Source of the DNA: Campylorhamphus procurvoides
Lineage: Eukaryota > Chordata > Aves > Passeriformes > Dendrocolaptidae
DNA: 64,000 nucleotides
Reading direction: 5' to 3'
NCBI GenBank assembly: GCA_013396655.1
Contig: WBMV01006647.1
Span: 481,506 to 545,505 of the forward strand
The notes under the pieces: generated by a model
What the model was told of the DNA's origin: nothing
Database searches by the model: none
What the model saw: only the letters and a program-made list of their open reading frames with translations
Part shown: positions 1 to 12,009 of the stretch, piece after piece
Numbering within the stretch: position 1 is the stretch's first letter
Layout of the letters: each line of letters starts with the position of its first letter
Translations under genes and position numbers: made by a program

Positions 1-57
1 AATCCTAAGATGGTTTGGGTTGTGAGGAAACTTAAAGATCAGGTTGTTCCAACCAAG
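1..57 (-). repeat. CR1 LINE 3'-end fragment (cut by window edge)
   Basis: Read on the plus strand, the segment carries a diverged form of the minus-strand CR1 end: a TGGTTTGGGTTG core followed by CTTAAAGATC and TTCCAACC. The piece begins at the window edge, so its true 3' end may lie outside. It has no coding potential. Confidence 0.7.
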
Positions 58-710
58 TCATGAGCACATCGTTCTCTTCTGAGTGTGTTTCCTCCCATGC
101 TGGATCAGAGAAGTTGCACTTTGTGTCTTCAATTCTAAAATGTTTTGATCCACTGACAAAACATGCGGCAGAAACAGCACGTTGGTAGGTTTTTTGGTGA
201 CGTGCCATGTTTTTAAACACTGTAGAAAAAACCCAGAGAAATGGATGCATTTCAAAGGGTGGTAGGAACTTGGCAGGAGCCACTGCTTTATGCAGGGGTA
301 AGAGATGACAGATGTGCTGCTCCTGCAATAAGACAGTGGGTCTGGTGCTGGGAGTCCTGTCATGCCAGGCACCAGCCTTGAGCTCTCTGAGCTCAGGGGC
401 ACCAGGGCCTCATGGAGAGACAAGGTGTCTGTGACCTGCTGGTTGCCCATATCTTCATCCCGTGTACAGTGGGCTTCCTCTGAGGTTTCCAGGCCTGGAA
501 ACAGCTGTTCCACAAGAGGAAAAGAATGGGAGTAGCTCTTGAGCAGAACTAAGTGTCCCCTCTTGCCCTGAAGCCCCTCCTGGGGCTATGGTCATCATCA
601 GCTGCCTAACCCTTCTTCATAAGGCAGTGCTGCTGCTGAGGTCAAACCCATCATCTCTCTCTTTGGGCTTAGGATGTAAGGAATAGGTAACAAAAGTGTT
701 GCATTCCCCC
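58..710. other. Unique non-coding sequence
   Basis: I see no recognisable repeat or gene here. Two overlapping minus-strand open frames of 98 and 151 codons cross it, but neither has a recognisable domain. Confidence 0.5.
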
Positions 711-845
711 TGAGATTGGCTTAGTTGGCTGAGCATGGTGCTAAAAGAACCAAGGTCTTGAGTTCAATTCCTGACGGGCGACTGGCTTAGGAGTTGAAGT
801 TGATGGTCCTTGTGGGTCCCTCCAAACACAGAATATTTTGTGAAC
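711..845 (+). repeat. tRNA-Ile-derived SINE with CR1-X-like tail (TguSINE1-like)
   Basis: The first 70 or so bases follow a tRNA-Ile gene along its length. There is an A-box-like TTGGCTTAGTTGGCTGAGC at 716-734, then TGGTGCTAA plus CCAAGGTC (anticodon arm and variable region), and a B-box-like AGTTCAATTCC at 761-771 followed by a GACGGGC acceptor stem. Substitutions at paired positions mean it is not a working tRNA. From about 799 the sequence becomes a CR1-X-type 3' end (GATGGTCCTTGTGGGTCCC, then ATATTTTGTGA). A Pol III tRNA head joined to a LINE tail is the structure of TguSINE1, described from zebra finch. The CR1-like tail is what lets CR1 enzymes mobilise such elements. I saw no clear target-site duplication. 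The family name is from memory. Confidence 0.82.
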
Positions 846-947
846 TCTTAAGGTGCTCCAGATGTGTGTGGGAAGGATAATGATGATATCACACACAAAG
901 TGGTGCCATTTCACAAGCTCTTCCAAGTGCCCACGTATAGTTCATGT

Positions 948-1118
948 TTTGGGCACTGGAATGGGCTGCCCAGGGAGGTGGTGGAGCCACCATCCCTAGA
1001 GGTATTTAAGAAGACACTGGATGTGGCACTGAGTGCTGTGGTCTGGTAGAGAAGATGGTGCTAGGTCAAAGGTTGGACAATGATCTCGGAGGTCTTTTCC
1101 AACCCAGTTGATTCTGTG
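948..1118 (+). repeat. CR1 LINE 3' fragment
   Basis: It carries the landmarks of the CR1 3' region in order: GGGCACTGGAATGGGCTGCC, CCAGGGAGGTGGTGGAG, GGATGTGGCACTGAGTGC, GGTTGGACAATGATCTCGG, then GGTCTTTTCCAACCC and ATTCTGTG. It is 5'-truncated, as most avian CR1 copies are. It lies about 100 bp downstream of the SINE on the same strand. Confidence 0.92.
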
Positions 1119-3101
1119 TTTTTTTTGCTCCAGCCCTTCTGGTTGGGAAGAAGATCAGCTTCTCTTTCTAAGAGGAATTTGGGATCAGCATTTTTTGGTA
1201 GGCAGGATTCATGGCTCTGCTGTGGGGACAGCTCACTGTGCGCCCACCTGAGATCACCTGCCCAGTGCTCTAGAGGGACTATTAGTCTGTATGGCCTTGT
1301 CCTGGTGACAGCAGGGTGTCACCAGGTGTCCCCAGGCTCAGGTTACCCACAAGTGCATGCTAGAGACTGTCCAAACGCTCTAGGGAATCTGTTACCAGCA
1401 GCAGAGAAAGAAACCTGGTCTGGGACTGTAATTTAATCTGAATTTTGAGGTAGTTGAAAGAAAAAGGGGGGTTGAAGAGACAGGGGAAGCCTCCAACACC
1501 TTGCTGGTGCTGCTGTGGGCACTGGGAGAATGTGTTCAAAACCAGTTTCAAAGCATGACACAGTGATAAAGTAACTTCTATGCCTTTTTTTGATTTCAAA
1601 CCTGTCCCCTAATCCTGCAGTGGGGTGACAGCCAGTTTGTTTCATGAGAGCTGCTCTGAGAAAACGTTTTGATAAACTGGAATAGCTCCATTTCTTTAGA
1701 TGTTAACAATTTTGGGCAAAGGTTGCAACTATCTGTAAATCAGGCACTGTAACAGGTGTTGATTGTGCTGGGTGGACTTGGAGCTTTAGGATGTGAATGT
1801 TAAATTTATTACAGTACCCTCTGATCTGGGGTCTCACTTGCCAAATAGGCTAATCCACTAACTCACTTTGCTTTTAACTGCTCTCAGAACAAAACCAGCT
1901 TTCAAACATTTTCCATTTGCAATTGTAATCAAAGGACAAGCAGTGATACAAGAAATGAAGCAATGTGGGTGAAGTAGAACCAAATCATTTAGTGGGCTAC
2001 TGGAGGAACAATTTAAAATGTTCAAACATGCCAAAAGGAAGGAGGGGGAAGACCAGAATTCCACTTTCATGAACAATGTATCAGAAAATGAGTGAAAATA
2101 GAAAGTGCTGGCTAGAAATCTAAGATGGTGAGGGTTTTCTATTTTGTGTATTTAAGGATTTAATGCATTTGAAAACTTGGCAAGCAAGTTTCAGTATTGG
2201 AAGCATGAACTGATATTGTACACAGGGTTTACAGGGCTCCTGAGTCAAAGAGGATATCTAGTTTGGATGGTGCAGGGGATGAATGTGAGTTAAAACAATG
2301 TTAATGGGGTTAAAGAGAACTGATGAGAGATCAATAAGTGTCCTTGGGAAGAAGCACTAAGGTGGTGAAGAGATTTTATCACCTGATGGCTGCGGTGGAA
2401 AAGAGTGTTATGGTGAGAAATGGGATTTTACAGGACTAGTGGAACTTGTGGTCTCCCCTCATCCACATATTATTTTAAGTTATTTTTTTTTTAATATAAG
2501 TATTCAAAATGTTCCCAAAGTAGCTGCCTTTTCTGTCATCTTCTGAGTTCTTTTATTCCCTCCCAAATGCCATGGAAAACCCTCTAGCTCTCTTCTCCAG
2601 GCTCAATTAGTGCTTTCAGTTCCTATTAGGTTTCCATATCCATCTGAGCCTCCCTACAGGGTTCCAGGGCCCTCCACAGCCCTCTTGGCCACCCCCTTCC
2701 CACCAGCAGGACTCTGCTCCCTCCACGTCCCTCCCAGGCAAGCAGCCTGAAGGAGTGGACGGAGTATCCTCTTGCTCTTAATCATTGTTGATTAAAGTCA
2801 ATTAAAAACTGCTTTTATAGTTGGTTTAGGAACATGGGACTGCTACTTTGGGTAGCCCATGGGTGCTGCAGGTTGCTGTCCCACCAGACCTCCCTTGTGG
2901 CAAAGGGGGACATGGAAAGGAGTAGAGGAGTATTTACCAGATCTTTTCTGGTGAAAATTAGGCATTTTCCCCTCCTCCAGAGTTTTTGTCTTGCTAAATA
3001 TTTTCTTCCAGTTGTGCTTTGGTTCTTTTAGGGGATATTTTCTTTTCCTTTTTTTTTTTGTGGTTTTTTGGTTTGGGTTGTTTTGTTTTTTTTATTCCCC
3101 T
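1119..3101. other. Unique non-coding sequence, T-rich end
   Basis: No gene or repeat family is recognisable. A GC-richer patch lies at about 2640-2760, and the last 70 bases are T-rich with runs of TTTTTTTT and GGTTTGGG. Small open frames show no domain. Confidence 0.5.
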
Positions 3102-3154
3102 CCTGGCCTTGGACACTTGCAGGGATGGGGCAGCCACAGCTTCTCTGGGCAACA
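3102..3154 (-). repeat. CR1 LINE internal 3' fragment
   Basis: CTGGCCTTGGACACTTGC followed by AGGGATGGGGCAGCCACAG and CTTCTCTGGGCAAC is the minus-strand form of the CR1 segment upstream of its 3' tip. It is short and truncated at both sides, with T-rich DNA beside it. Confidence 0.85.
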
Positions 3155-3324
3155 AGTAAACAAAACTTATAATGATCTTGAGAGCAACCCAAGTAGTCAT
3201 CATTCCTAAATGAGTTTCTGCAGCTCTTAATTAGTCCAGAAAAGGCAAAATTAATTTCATGATTACAGGATTGAAATAAGGGCCATTTGCTCTACAAGAT
3301 ATGAAAAGATATCAAGTATGTTAA

Positions 3325-3430
3325 GGACAGGGCTTGGGGCAACCTGGTCTGGTGGAAGGTGTCCCTGCCCATGGCAGGGAGTGGAACTGGGTGACCTTTG
3401 AGGTCTCTTCCAACCCAAACCGTCCTATGG
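3325..3430 (+). repeat. CR1 LINE 3'-end fragment
   Basis: GGACAGGGCTTGGGGCAACC, TGGTGGAAGGTGTCCCTGCC, CATGGCAGG and TCTCTTCCAACCCAAACC are followed by a CCTATGG end. This is the terminal 105 bp or so of CR1, 5'-truncated. Confidence 0.92.
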
Positions 3431-4661
3431 TACCATGACTTGGTTCAAATGGGAGATCACAAAATGGAACGTGGCAGGAGGGGGGAAAATAAAAAAAAAA
3501 GTGGTTGCCAAATTGTCCTTTTGTCCTCCATGAACCTTTTCCTGGTCCCAGCTCAGGGATTTTAGCCCAAGTTGTGGCGATAAGTATAAATTGTTGCTTG
3601 AAACAACCAGGTGAACATTGAAGTGCCCAGGAGCTCTTCTCTGCATCATCTTATTAAGGTACAAACACCCTTTTAATGATGAGTTACAGTTAATGGCCCT
3701 GAGCTGAGCTTTGAGCCATCACCCACTCCCAGATGGTCATTAATCCTCAGATCCTCTGTACATGGCTCATTATTGCTTAAAGATAATATTTTTGCAGCTT
3801 TCTAAAAAAATTCTGTGCTGCAGTTCCTTTAGGACACTTGTTATGCTGCTTTCGAGGTATCTAACATGGCAAAAAATGTGCTTTATTGCACCCCTGTATC
3901 CCCTCTGACTACCGAGCTGGGGCTGCAGTTTACAAAGCAGGACAGCTTTTAAAAAAGCATGTATACATAACATTGCATACATAATAGATGGGAATGGTTC
4001 CAAAACAATCTATTGCATAATTACCTAATTAATACAATCTGTAATAATTAAAAATCCTTTGGAGAATTTGTAGGAACATTTTACTACGTGTGTGTCACAG
4101 ATAATTTTTAGACTCGGTGTCTCAGCTGTTTGTTTTTTATTTTTTTTTTCCTTTTTAATTTGGTCTTTCAAATTGCCAACAGTCTTATTGCTGCTTTGTG
4201 GCCCAGGCACTTAACAAATTTCATTTCTCAAATGGAAGGGACCGAATTTTCTCCCCAGAAGTGCAGTTCAAAGGCAAGGGCAACATTCAGTGCTAACTTT
4301 TCTTTTGCAGAGACAAACACAAAAGGCAGGTTTAAATAAGTACATTACCAGGGGTTTTTTTCAACTGCTGGGAAGAGTTAATAAAGAAAAATAAAAATTT
4401 CAAAGCAACAAAAATTGCTTTGGGCTCGACTTTTAAATCAAGATAGAAAAATTGATTTTGCAGATGCATTATAACCCTACTCATCACAAAATGGTCCCAC
4501 AGTGCAATTGTATCAGTGGTGCTTATTTATATTTATATCTATATCTAGCAGATATTCTGGAGCATTATAGAAACCTCTGCTTCTGTAAGTATCAGCTACG
4601 TGGCCTGAGGTGATGCCTGTTTGTGTGTTGAACAGGCAGGACATGAAGAACTGCTTTTAGT
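3431..4661. other. Unique AT-rich non-coding sequence
   Basis: No gene or repeat was recognised. It holds short homopolymers (a 10-base A run near 3490 and a T-rich patch at 4130-4155) and a TATTTATA-type patch at 4525-4548. Confidence 0.5.
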
Positions 4662-4790
4662 TTCCCTGGAAGTGTCCAAGGCCAGGCTGGACAGGGCTTG
4701 GAGCAATCTGGGATAGTGGAAAGTGTCCCTGCCCACGGAATGATATGAGCTTTAAGGTCTCTTCCAACCCAAACCATTCTGTGTCTCTGT
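4662..4790 (+). repeat. CR1 LINE 3'-end fragment
   Basis: CCCTGGAAGTGTCCAAGGCC, GGACAGGGCTTGGAGCAA, GGAAAGTGTCCCTGCCCA and TCTTCCAACCCAAACC appear in order with an ATTCTGTG end. A short deletion removes the usual GCAGGGG-TGGAACT segment. Confidence 0.92.
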
Positions 4791-5134
4791 CCAGCAGAGC
4801 AGCCCTGCAGTGCAGCACAGGATCAGTATTTGCCCCTCAGAGGTGCCATTTCAGGGCAGTTCTCCTTTCTCTGCCTCGAAGATAGCATGGGAAAGCTCTT
4901 TATTTCCCTTTCTGTTTCCTTTTTCTTTGTAAAGAACCCAAACAGGCATCACACATAAAGGGGAATGATGAAATCTGCACTGCCCTGGACAATCCCACTG
5001 ACTGTGGCTGATGCCAAGGCTAAAAGCAAAAGATTTTTCCTCATTGTTTGCCACTCTGTGATGCCTAAAATAGAGTGGCTTGGATTAATTAAATGCAGTT
5101 GAAAAGATGTGTCTACCAACATGTTAATATCAGG

Positions 5135-5330
5135 CAATTCTTGACTGTGAGGGTGGGCAGGCCCTGGCACAGGTTGGGCAGAGAAGCTGTGGCTGTCCCA
5201 TCCCTGGAAGTGTCCAAGGCCAGGTTGGACAGGGCCTGGAGCAACCTGGGCTAGTGGAAGGTGTCCCTGTGGCAGATGGACATAGAGATGATCTTTAATG
5301 TCCCTTCCAACCCAAACCATCCTGTGATTG
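5135..5330 (+). repeat. CR1 LINE 3' fragment
   Basis: It starts in TGACTGTGAGGGTGGGCAGG, runs through CTGGCACAGGTTGGGCAGAG and AAGTGTCCAAGGCCAGGTTG, and ends in CCTTCCAACCCAAACCATCC. It is 5'-truncated and in the same orientation as the neighbouring copies at 4662 and 7656. Confidence 0.94.
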
Positions 5331-7655
5331 CATAATGATTTATAATTGTAGCATCCTTGGATCTGTAACCTTGATTTTATTATTCCCAGACCATCAAGAG
5401 CTCAACAGTCTGACAGAAAACTCTGCAGACCCACAATTCATGCCATTAAATCCCACCCTGCCTGGGAAAGAGAAGTTTTCTTTGAATAAGTGATTAAGCA
5501 TAGTGGACAGCATTAAGTGTGTGGTCAATGCAGGAGGTGCTCAATGAATAATTATTAGAAAATAAAGGATTTTTGCTTTATCGAAGTGTGGGGTTGCATC
5601 TAATTGATTCTTAATTGTGAAATCCATTTTTCACCTCAAAAGAGCCACTAATAGTTTTGTCAGCTGGGTTTGTTACTTAGCTTTGCAGGAACTGAAGTCT
5701 ATAGCACCTGAAAAGGAAAGATTCCTATATTTCTGAGGTTTATAAATACAGCAGGGAATTTACCAGGCAAAGCAAACTGGAGAAGTTGCCTTTTGGGTTC
5801 ATCCCAAACTAACAAAGCAGAGACTGAGGGTTCCATCCAAAACCCCAGCCTTTGCTTCATAGCAGCAAGCAGGCAGTGAATGATGCAGACAGAGCACTGT
5901 GGGAGTGGCACTGTTGTTGGTTTTATTTAGTGTTAGGAAAAGTATCATGGAAAAATATACAGGGGAAATTTTGAAGTCTGGTCTCCTGGAAGAGGTCTTG
6001 GGTTTATTTTTGGTTCCCTGAGGATTTGCCTGGGTGCTCTGGGGGCTGTCCTTGGCTTCCCAACTCAGCACATCACCATTCTCTTTCTGGAGATCACCTG
6101 TAACTCAGAGATGAAACTGAATTTGGGCTTTTTCTCATGTAATTGTCTTTCTGAAGCAAAGTAATATTTTCCAGTCTCCCTGATGAAAGTGCATGAACAT
6201 TTGCTGTGGACTTCAAGTCAATAAACAAGGGTGGAAGATCAGCCTTCACGTGTGTTGTTCTGCCCCCAAACCATGGGACCTCTTTGCACGAGGACTGTGA
6301 GGAAATCCCCTTCACTCAGGGACACTCAACTTCCCAATGCAAACTCTGCCCAAATTTTGGCAGCAGGGTTCGGGCAAGTTAAGGAGCTGTTGTGTTCTCC
6401 CCAGATACATCGTGCACCTAGGACATTTAATTCTGGCTGCAGAGGTTAAGTAACTTCTTGATTTTTCATAACCCAGACAACTAAAATACTTTCTTTTTTT
6501 TTTTTAATCTGTTTTGCAACCGCTGAATCATATGATTAGCCTGAGGATATACATTTTGCACATGAAACTGGATTATTATTAGTCTTAGCTATTTCAGTAT
6601 GGGGAAGAAAGGAGAAAAAATATTTTATGCATGTTTTTGCAGACCAGTTGCAGTTTGTTGTAACAACTTCTCAAATACACACCAAGGAAGGTAATGGCCA
6701 CGTGAAACAGCTTCTTGTGCACAGGGTGGCTTGCATAAGCGATGACTTGGAGCAACCTGAGTTGTCACTTTTGGTCCACAAAATAAAATATTAAAACAAA
6801 AAACAAACGATATTTGGGGTTTAGATAAAAAGGGACACACATATTTCTATGATTTTGTTACTTTTTTTCCTTCCCCACTGGCAGGAGATTTCTTGAGAGA
6901 AATGGTGCCAGCAAATTAGCATTTCCAGTCCTTTAATATACATTCCTGGAGGTATTCTTTTCCAAGGAGAGCACTTCTGGGAGTGACAGCAACATGCTTG
7001 GTATTGCTCCAGCTGTCTGGCACGGAGGTGTCCTCAGCATCACTTGCCTTCCAGTGGTTGTTGGAGGACACCTGTGCCTTATTTGCTGTGTTGTACCTTT
7101 GAAGTTCTGACTCTTTAAAAGGGTAATATGCCTGCCAGGCAGATCTTGGGAACCTGCCACAACTCAACTGCCAACCTGTGACTTCTCCTGAGGTCACTGC
7201 TCAGGTGTCACAGATCACTTCCAGTAATTTTTTCTGATAGCCATAATATGGCCATGACTGATGTTGTTCTTGCCACACTCTTGGTTTTGTTTTCATCTGT
7301 CTCTGCAAACAGTTACACTAATTCAAAATGAGCAGTGGCTGTTGAAAGCGGCTGTGACCTGGTGGTGCAGGAGGATGTGGCACATCATCTGAAAGGCTAC
7401 AGTATGTTTTGTGACATCATCGTGACATGATGTAAAACATCATGTGACAGCTCTTGTTGCGCAGGTGTCATTACATTTTGCATCAAAGCGCTGAAAATGT
7501 CTTTTGTCAGTTTGCTAATTGCCTTGTGCTCCTGGCTGGGAACCTCCGTTGCCCTCACCTTGGTGGCATGTAGAAGGATGAACTTGATTGTGCTTCTACC
7601 CTCACACCCAATGCCACCCTGTCCCGTCCCAGCTAAAGCTGGTATACAAAGGATG
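5331..7655. other. Unique non-coding sequence
   Basis: No gene is recognised. A perfect 9-bp-arm palindrome lies at 7425-7445 (see findings). A GAGGTTAAGTAACTT string near 6440 is faintly MIR-like, but too short to call. Confidence 0.5.
7425..7445. repeat. Perfect short inverted repeat
   Basis: The arms ACATGATGT and ACATCATGT are exact reverse complements separated by AAA. A further GTGACATCATC just upstream and GTGAC on both flanks extend the symmetry imperfectly. Confidence 0.7.
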
Positions 7656-7926
7656 GAGGGACAGGACAAGGGGGAATGGCTTTAGACAGAAAGACAGTAG
7701 GTTTAGATTAGATATAAGGAGAAAATTCTTCCCTGTGAGGGTGGTGAGACCCTGGCACAGGTTGGGCAGAGAAGCTGTGGCTGCTCCTGGATCCTTGGAA
7801 GTGTCCAAGGCCAGGTTGGATGGGGCTTGGAGCAACCTGGGCTGGTGGGAGGTATCCCTGGCCATGGCAGGGGGTGGGATTGGATGGGTTTTAAGGTCCC
7901 TTCCAAGGCAAACTATTCTCTGATAT
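7656..7926 (+). repeat. CR1 LINE 3' fragment
   Basis: It begins at GGGACAGGACAAGGGGGAAT, then GATTAGATATAAGGAGAAA, TGAGGGTGGTGAGACCCTGG, GGTTGGATGGGGCTTGGAGC and GGTCCCTTCCAAGGC. It retains about 270 bp of the 3' region. The final CCAACCC is altered to CCAAGGC. Confidence 0.95.
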
Positions 7927-8555
7927 TTAAAGGCTTAAGGGCTGCTCTCTGGGCTTCTACTGATCCCATTATTATCCAGCGGCAACTCTGATTCAGGAAC
8001 TGGAGTCAGGTTCTGAAAGTTGAATAAAATTAGCTAATATGAGAGTTTTGAAGGCCTTGGACCCAGTGATCAGCATGTGCAGTGGGGATGGGAATAATCT
8101 TCATCTGGACTGGAGGAGTGGCATGTCAGGACTTCTTAAGATTTCTTCCTCCTGCAAACTCCTGGTAAAGCTCTTCTGACAAATCTGAGAAAATGAGACT
8201 GAATAATGGCACTTTGGCATGCAAGGAAAGAAGGCAGGCACATGTTAATAGTAATGATAAGTAAGGCTGGAAAAAAAAAGGTGGGTGAGCAAAGGAATTG
8301 TACTAAGGGAGATGTAGATCTGATTATTTTTCCTAGCAAATTTTTCCCATTGCCTTCAAATGAACCAGAATTTCACTTCTTAAATTTTAGAGTTGATCTG
8401 AACTTTTAATTCTTACTGACTGCTTGGGGTGTCTTTTTGTTTGTTTGGAGTTCAATGCCTGCTGCTGCTGCTTAGAAATGTAGTTTTACTTGTTGCATTA
8501 CAGAATGCTTCACTGCACAGTAAGATTTTTAATTTATACTCAGTCCTGTTGCATA
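7927..8555. other. Unique non-coding sequence
   Basis: I see no repeat or gene in this interval. Confidence 0.5.
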
Positions 8556-8598
8556 TTTCCAAGGTCTTTTCCAACCTAAAGAATTCTATGGTGCTATG
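8556..8598 (+). repeat. CR1 LINE terminal fragment
   Basis: AAGGTCTTTTCCAACCTAAA followed by GAATTCTATGGTGCTATG is the very tip of CR1 with its ATTCTATG-type 3' repeat. Only about 43 bp survive. Confidence 0.8.
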
Positions 8599-11500
8599 CC
8601 CTGTTGCATTCAGTTGGGTGGATCTGGGAGGGGGAGCCCTGCTGCTTTCTCTGGCACATCTCAGAACTCTTTTCTGCTTTCCTGAAGTCAAATAGACACA
8701 CAAAAAGCTGTGAGAGTCCTTATCTCTGAAGCAATCATGGCACCAGCCATGGGAAGTGCATCTTTAATATACAAAGCAACCCTTATTGGTCCCTCCCCAA
8801 GACCTATTCCCTAATTTCCAACTTTGTGTAAAGTTGAAATACTTGATTTGTCTTGTTGCAAGCTTTAAAGGAACAAGGACCAACATCCCTTGTTATGATT
8901 TACTGGTGCTGGAATAGAAATCTTTCCTATCTAAAATCAGTCTGGGCTACGAAGGACTCAAATTGAAGCGACTAGAGTGTTACATGTGGATCAAATACAG
9001 CCCATAATTAACCAGTGCTGGCATTACGTTATTATTGACAATTTACAATTACAGTCCATTTGCACAGTGCTTTATTCTGTGATTATCCCATGGAAATTTG
9101 TGATAACTATCAGTAAAGCTTACATTTAAACTTTTATTTTGAAGCATGCGAACATGATAAGCTCTTGGAGAATTTTACAGGTGTTAGGAAAATTGGTTAA
9201 GGAATTATCATCGGTATTTTACGATTCATGTTGTTACCCACCCTTTTTCCTTGCGTAGGAACACTTTGCTGGTACCTTTTGATAAGAGTTTACAGGTAAT
9301 TAGCAATCTATGACTCATTGTACTTCTCCCTTTAACTCTTGAAAACATGCACATTTAGGACAACTTAATTATTTAGATTGTTTTATATGTGGAGTTTTAT
9401 GGAAATCACTGTCTTGAAGCCTCTGATTCAAGTTTGAATCTTTCTTGTGCTTCTGAATAAATCACCTGTTATGGTTTTGTTTAATTTTCTCCTCTCCTTC
9501 CCAATTATATAAAAATACTTTAAGGAAAAACTTTTAGGCAGTGTTTACCCCCTCCCATACATGGTGTGATGGAGCAGAAACTTTTGGAGAAAATTAAGTC
9601 ACAAAACCTCAGACAAATGTAAGTAAAAATAAATGACCAAAAAAGAAGCGAGGTGTGAAGTAGGTAAATTTTTAGTAACTGTGGAATACAGATCCCTGGT
9701 ACATTTGTTGCAGATGACATGATTCATATAGTTTTATTGCACACAAAGTTTATTTTGCAGATTATGGATCCTTTGATACCACTGGGATATGGTTTTAGGA
9801 ATCCTTGAGATATTAGCTGGATGCAAATAAACCAGGCAATGAATACCAATGCTGGGGGCATCCACTGAAGAGTTTTGTGTTTGTCAGGAACCAGATTTGA
9901 GCCTTCATTTTAGGAGATATTTATTACAAGAAGGTCTTCCTGGTAATTTTTTAATGGTGTGCAGTGGAGCAATATTTAATTTAATGCCATATGAACTGGA
10001 CAGGGAAAAGTTCAGTAGGGCAAGTGTACTTGGGATGCTTTAAAATTTGTCCCTTAACTCTGAGTGTCAGGTTTCCCAAATGAGGAATCACTGCATTTGG
10101 ATACATGAGGAAATATGGTTTCAGGCAACCCTTAGCTCCAAAACAACTGGGCATAAAACTTCAGAAGGTATCCCCTTCTTTAGATAATTATAAGAAGGCT
10201 GAAAGGTCTTCCTAAAGAGAAATAGGATGAGCCTAAAGTGACACAAATTTGAGTCTGGGGACATTAGGATTGCTGGTGAAAGAGAGGGAGGTCTGGGAGA
10301 GGAAGCTGAAATTTGTTTTAACAACAAAGTCTGGCTAAAAAGTAAGATGGAGATGGTAATTTATCCAAAGATTCCAACAAAATGTATCCAGTTTTGATTA
10401 CTTTAGGTCTGGTAGCATCAATTTGACCATTTAACCTCCAGTGTTTAAGCAGTGAAGAATGCCTGCCACACTTTATGGGAACTTCATTAAAACAAACAGT
10501 CACTGATGTGTTGCTTCTCAAGAAAACACCCAAAAACCTCTCAAAACCTCAAACACAAACCTCAAAACAAAAACCCTTCCCATTACAAAAACACGAAAGC
10601 CCAATATACTCAAAAATGCAGTTGGAGTGATTGGATGCTCATTGGGAAAAGTCAGTGAGAATGGTGGAACCCAAAATTTGTAGTGAAACTCATAGAATGT
10701 TATGGACATACAAACTGTACAAGTAAATTAATATTAAAAATACAAATTTGCATTTAAATTGGGAGCTGAGCAAAGGCTTGTCTGGGTTTAATACGTCAGG
10801 GAGCCTCTAGCTTGGACAGTTTGATGTCCAGGATGCTGCTTGCTAAACTTTCATGAGGCAAGTTTAATTTAAGACCCGGTTCTCTGTGAAAGTGAAAGCT
10901 TTACTTGGAACACTTAGAGGGAGGTATTTTCATGTATGTTCATTCATATATGTCTAATTTGATTCCATGTAAATTTGTAGTGAAATCAACCACAGCCAGT
11001 TGGAGCTGAGTTAGATTTCAATTGTCTGATCAAAATGCCTTTGGTGCCTTTGTTGAAAACTTTAGAGATATTAATACCTCCCCAGAATGAAACAGGGGGG
11101 GAACTGATGGGGATAGAAAAACTAAGAAAATCAGGGATATGTCAGAAGACCAAGAGTTCTTGATTCAAAATCCTGCTTAGAGAAACTGCCCACCTGAGAA
11201 CTGTTTTCTTTGGGGAATTATTTAACAAAACAGTTTTTCTTAGGGAAATTGTAATTTCTTTCACATATTGGAGTTATACTTCACTCCTTCCACACATACA
11301 GAAACGTTTCACCTCGCATCAAGACTTGCTTTCCCAGTGATGGAACATCCCTTCATCACTTTCTCATACCCCTGAAATTACCCAGTATCTCTGGGACATT
11401 CCCACCCACCTCAGAAGATCCTGCCTGTGTACCCAGCAGAGAGTTTCATTCTTAAAAATCAAACCTTTGAAAGGAAGGGTTTCATATCAGCAAACAGGGA

Positions 11501-12009
11501 AGCAGAGCAAAGAATAATGCATGTACTAGAAAACAGGATTTTACTGTCAGCAGTTTTAGGCAGTGGCAGAAGTTTTGCTGAACCACTGAAAGGAACTAAC
11601 ACTAACAAGAGGAAGATGAGCAGAAAAATGCATTGCAGCAATCAAATGTGATTGTAATAAGAGCATTAAGAAGAATCTCTGCATCAGTTAAGCAAGAAAG
11701 TGTCTTTTTCTGGTACTGTTTAACTGAGGAAATCCTGCAAGAGCTAATAGTGTGCTCAGATGTGGAAAGCCTGCTGTTAAAACTGAACCTGGACTTGACA
11801 AAATATCCCAAGAGCAGGATACCTGTTGTTGGAAAACAAACAAGGAGGTTTGCTCCTTGTCACAACTGTGTTTCTATGTTCTGTAAGCCACTAGTGGTCT
11901 GTTCTTTTCTAAATTTGGGCAAGTCCTTATAAAAGTTTTTGGAGCCTAAATTAAAAATAAATGAAAGCTAGAAGATTGCATAGAATAAAAACTATAAACA
12001 GATTATCTA
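8599..12009. other. Unique AT-rich non-coding sequence, repeat-poor
   Basis: There is no recognisable young repeat and no gene. The A/T-rich stretch around 9000-9300 contains many TTACA/TGATAA-type strings. All open frames are under about 100 codons and unrecognised. Confidence 0.5.

Noticed and set aside
711..785. Functional tRNA-Ile gene
   Set aside because: The stems carry mismatches, the anticodon region is altered, and a CR1-X tail follows. It is a SINE head, not a working tRNA.
6425..6455. MIR-like GAGGTTAAGTAACTT string
   Set aside because: The match is about 15 bases with no supporting flanks.
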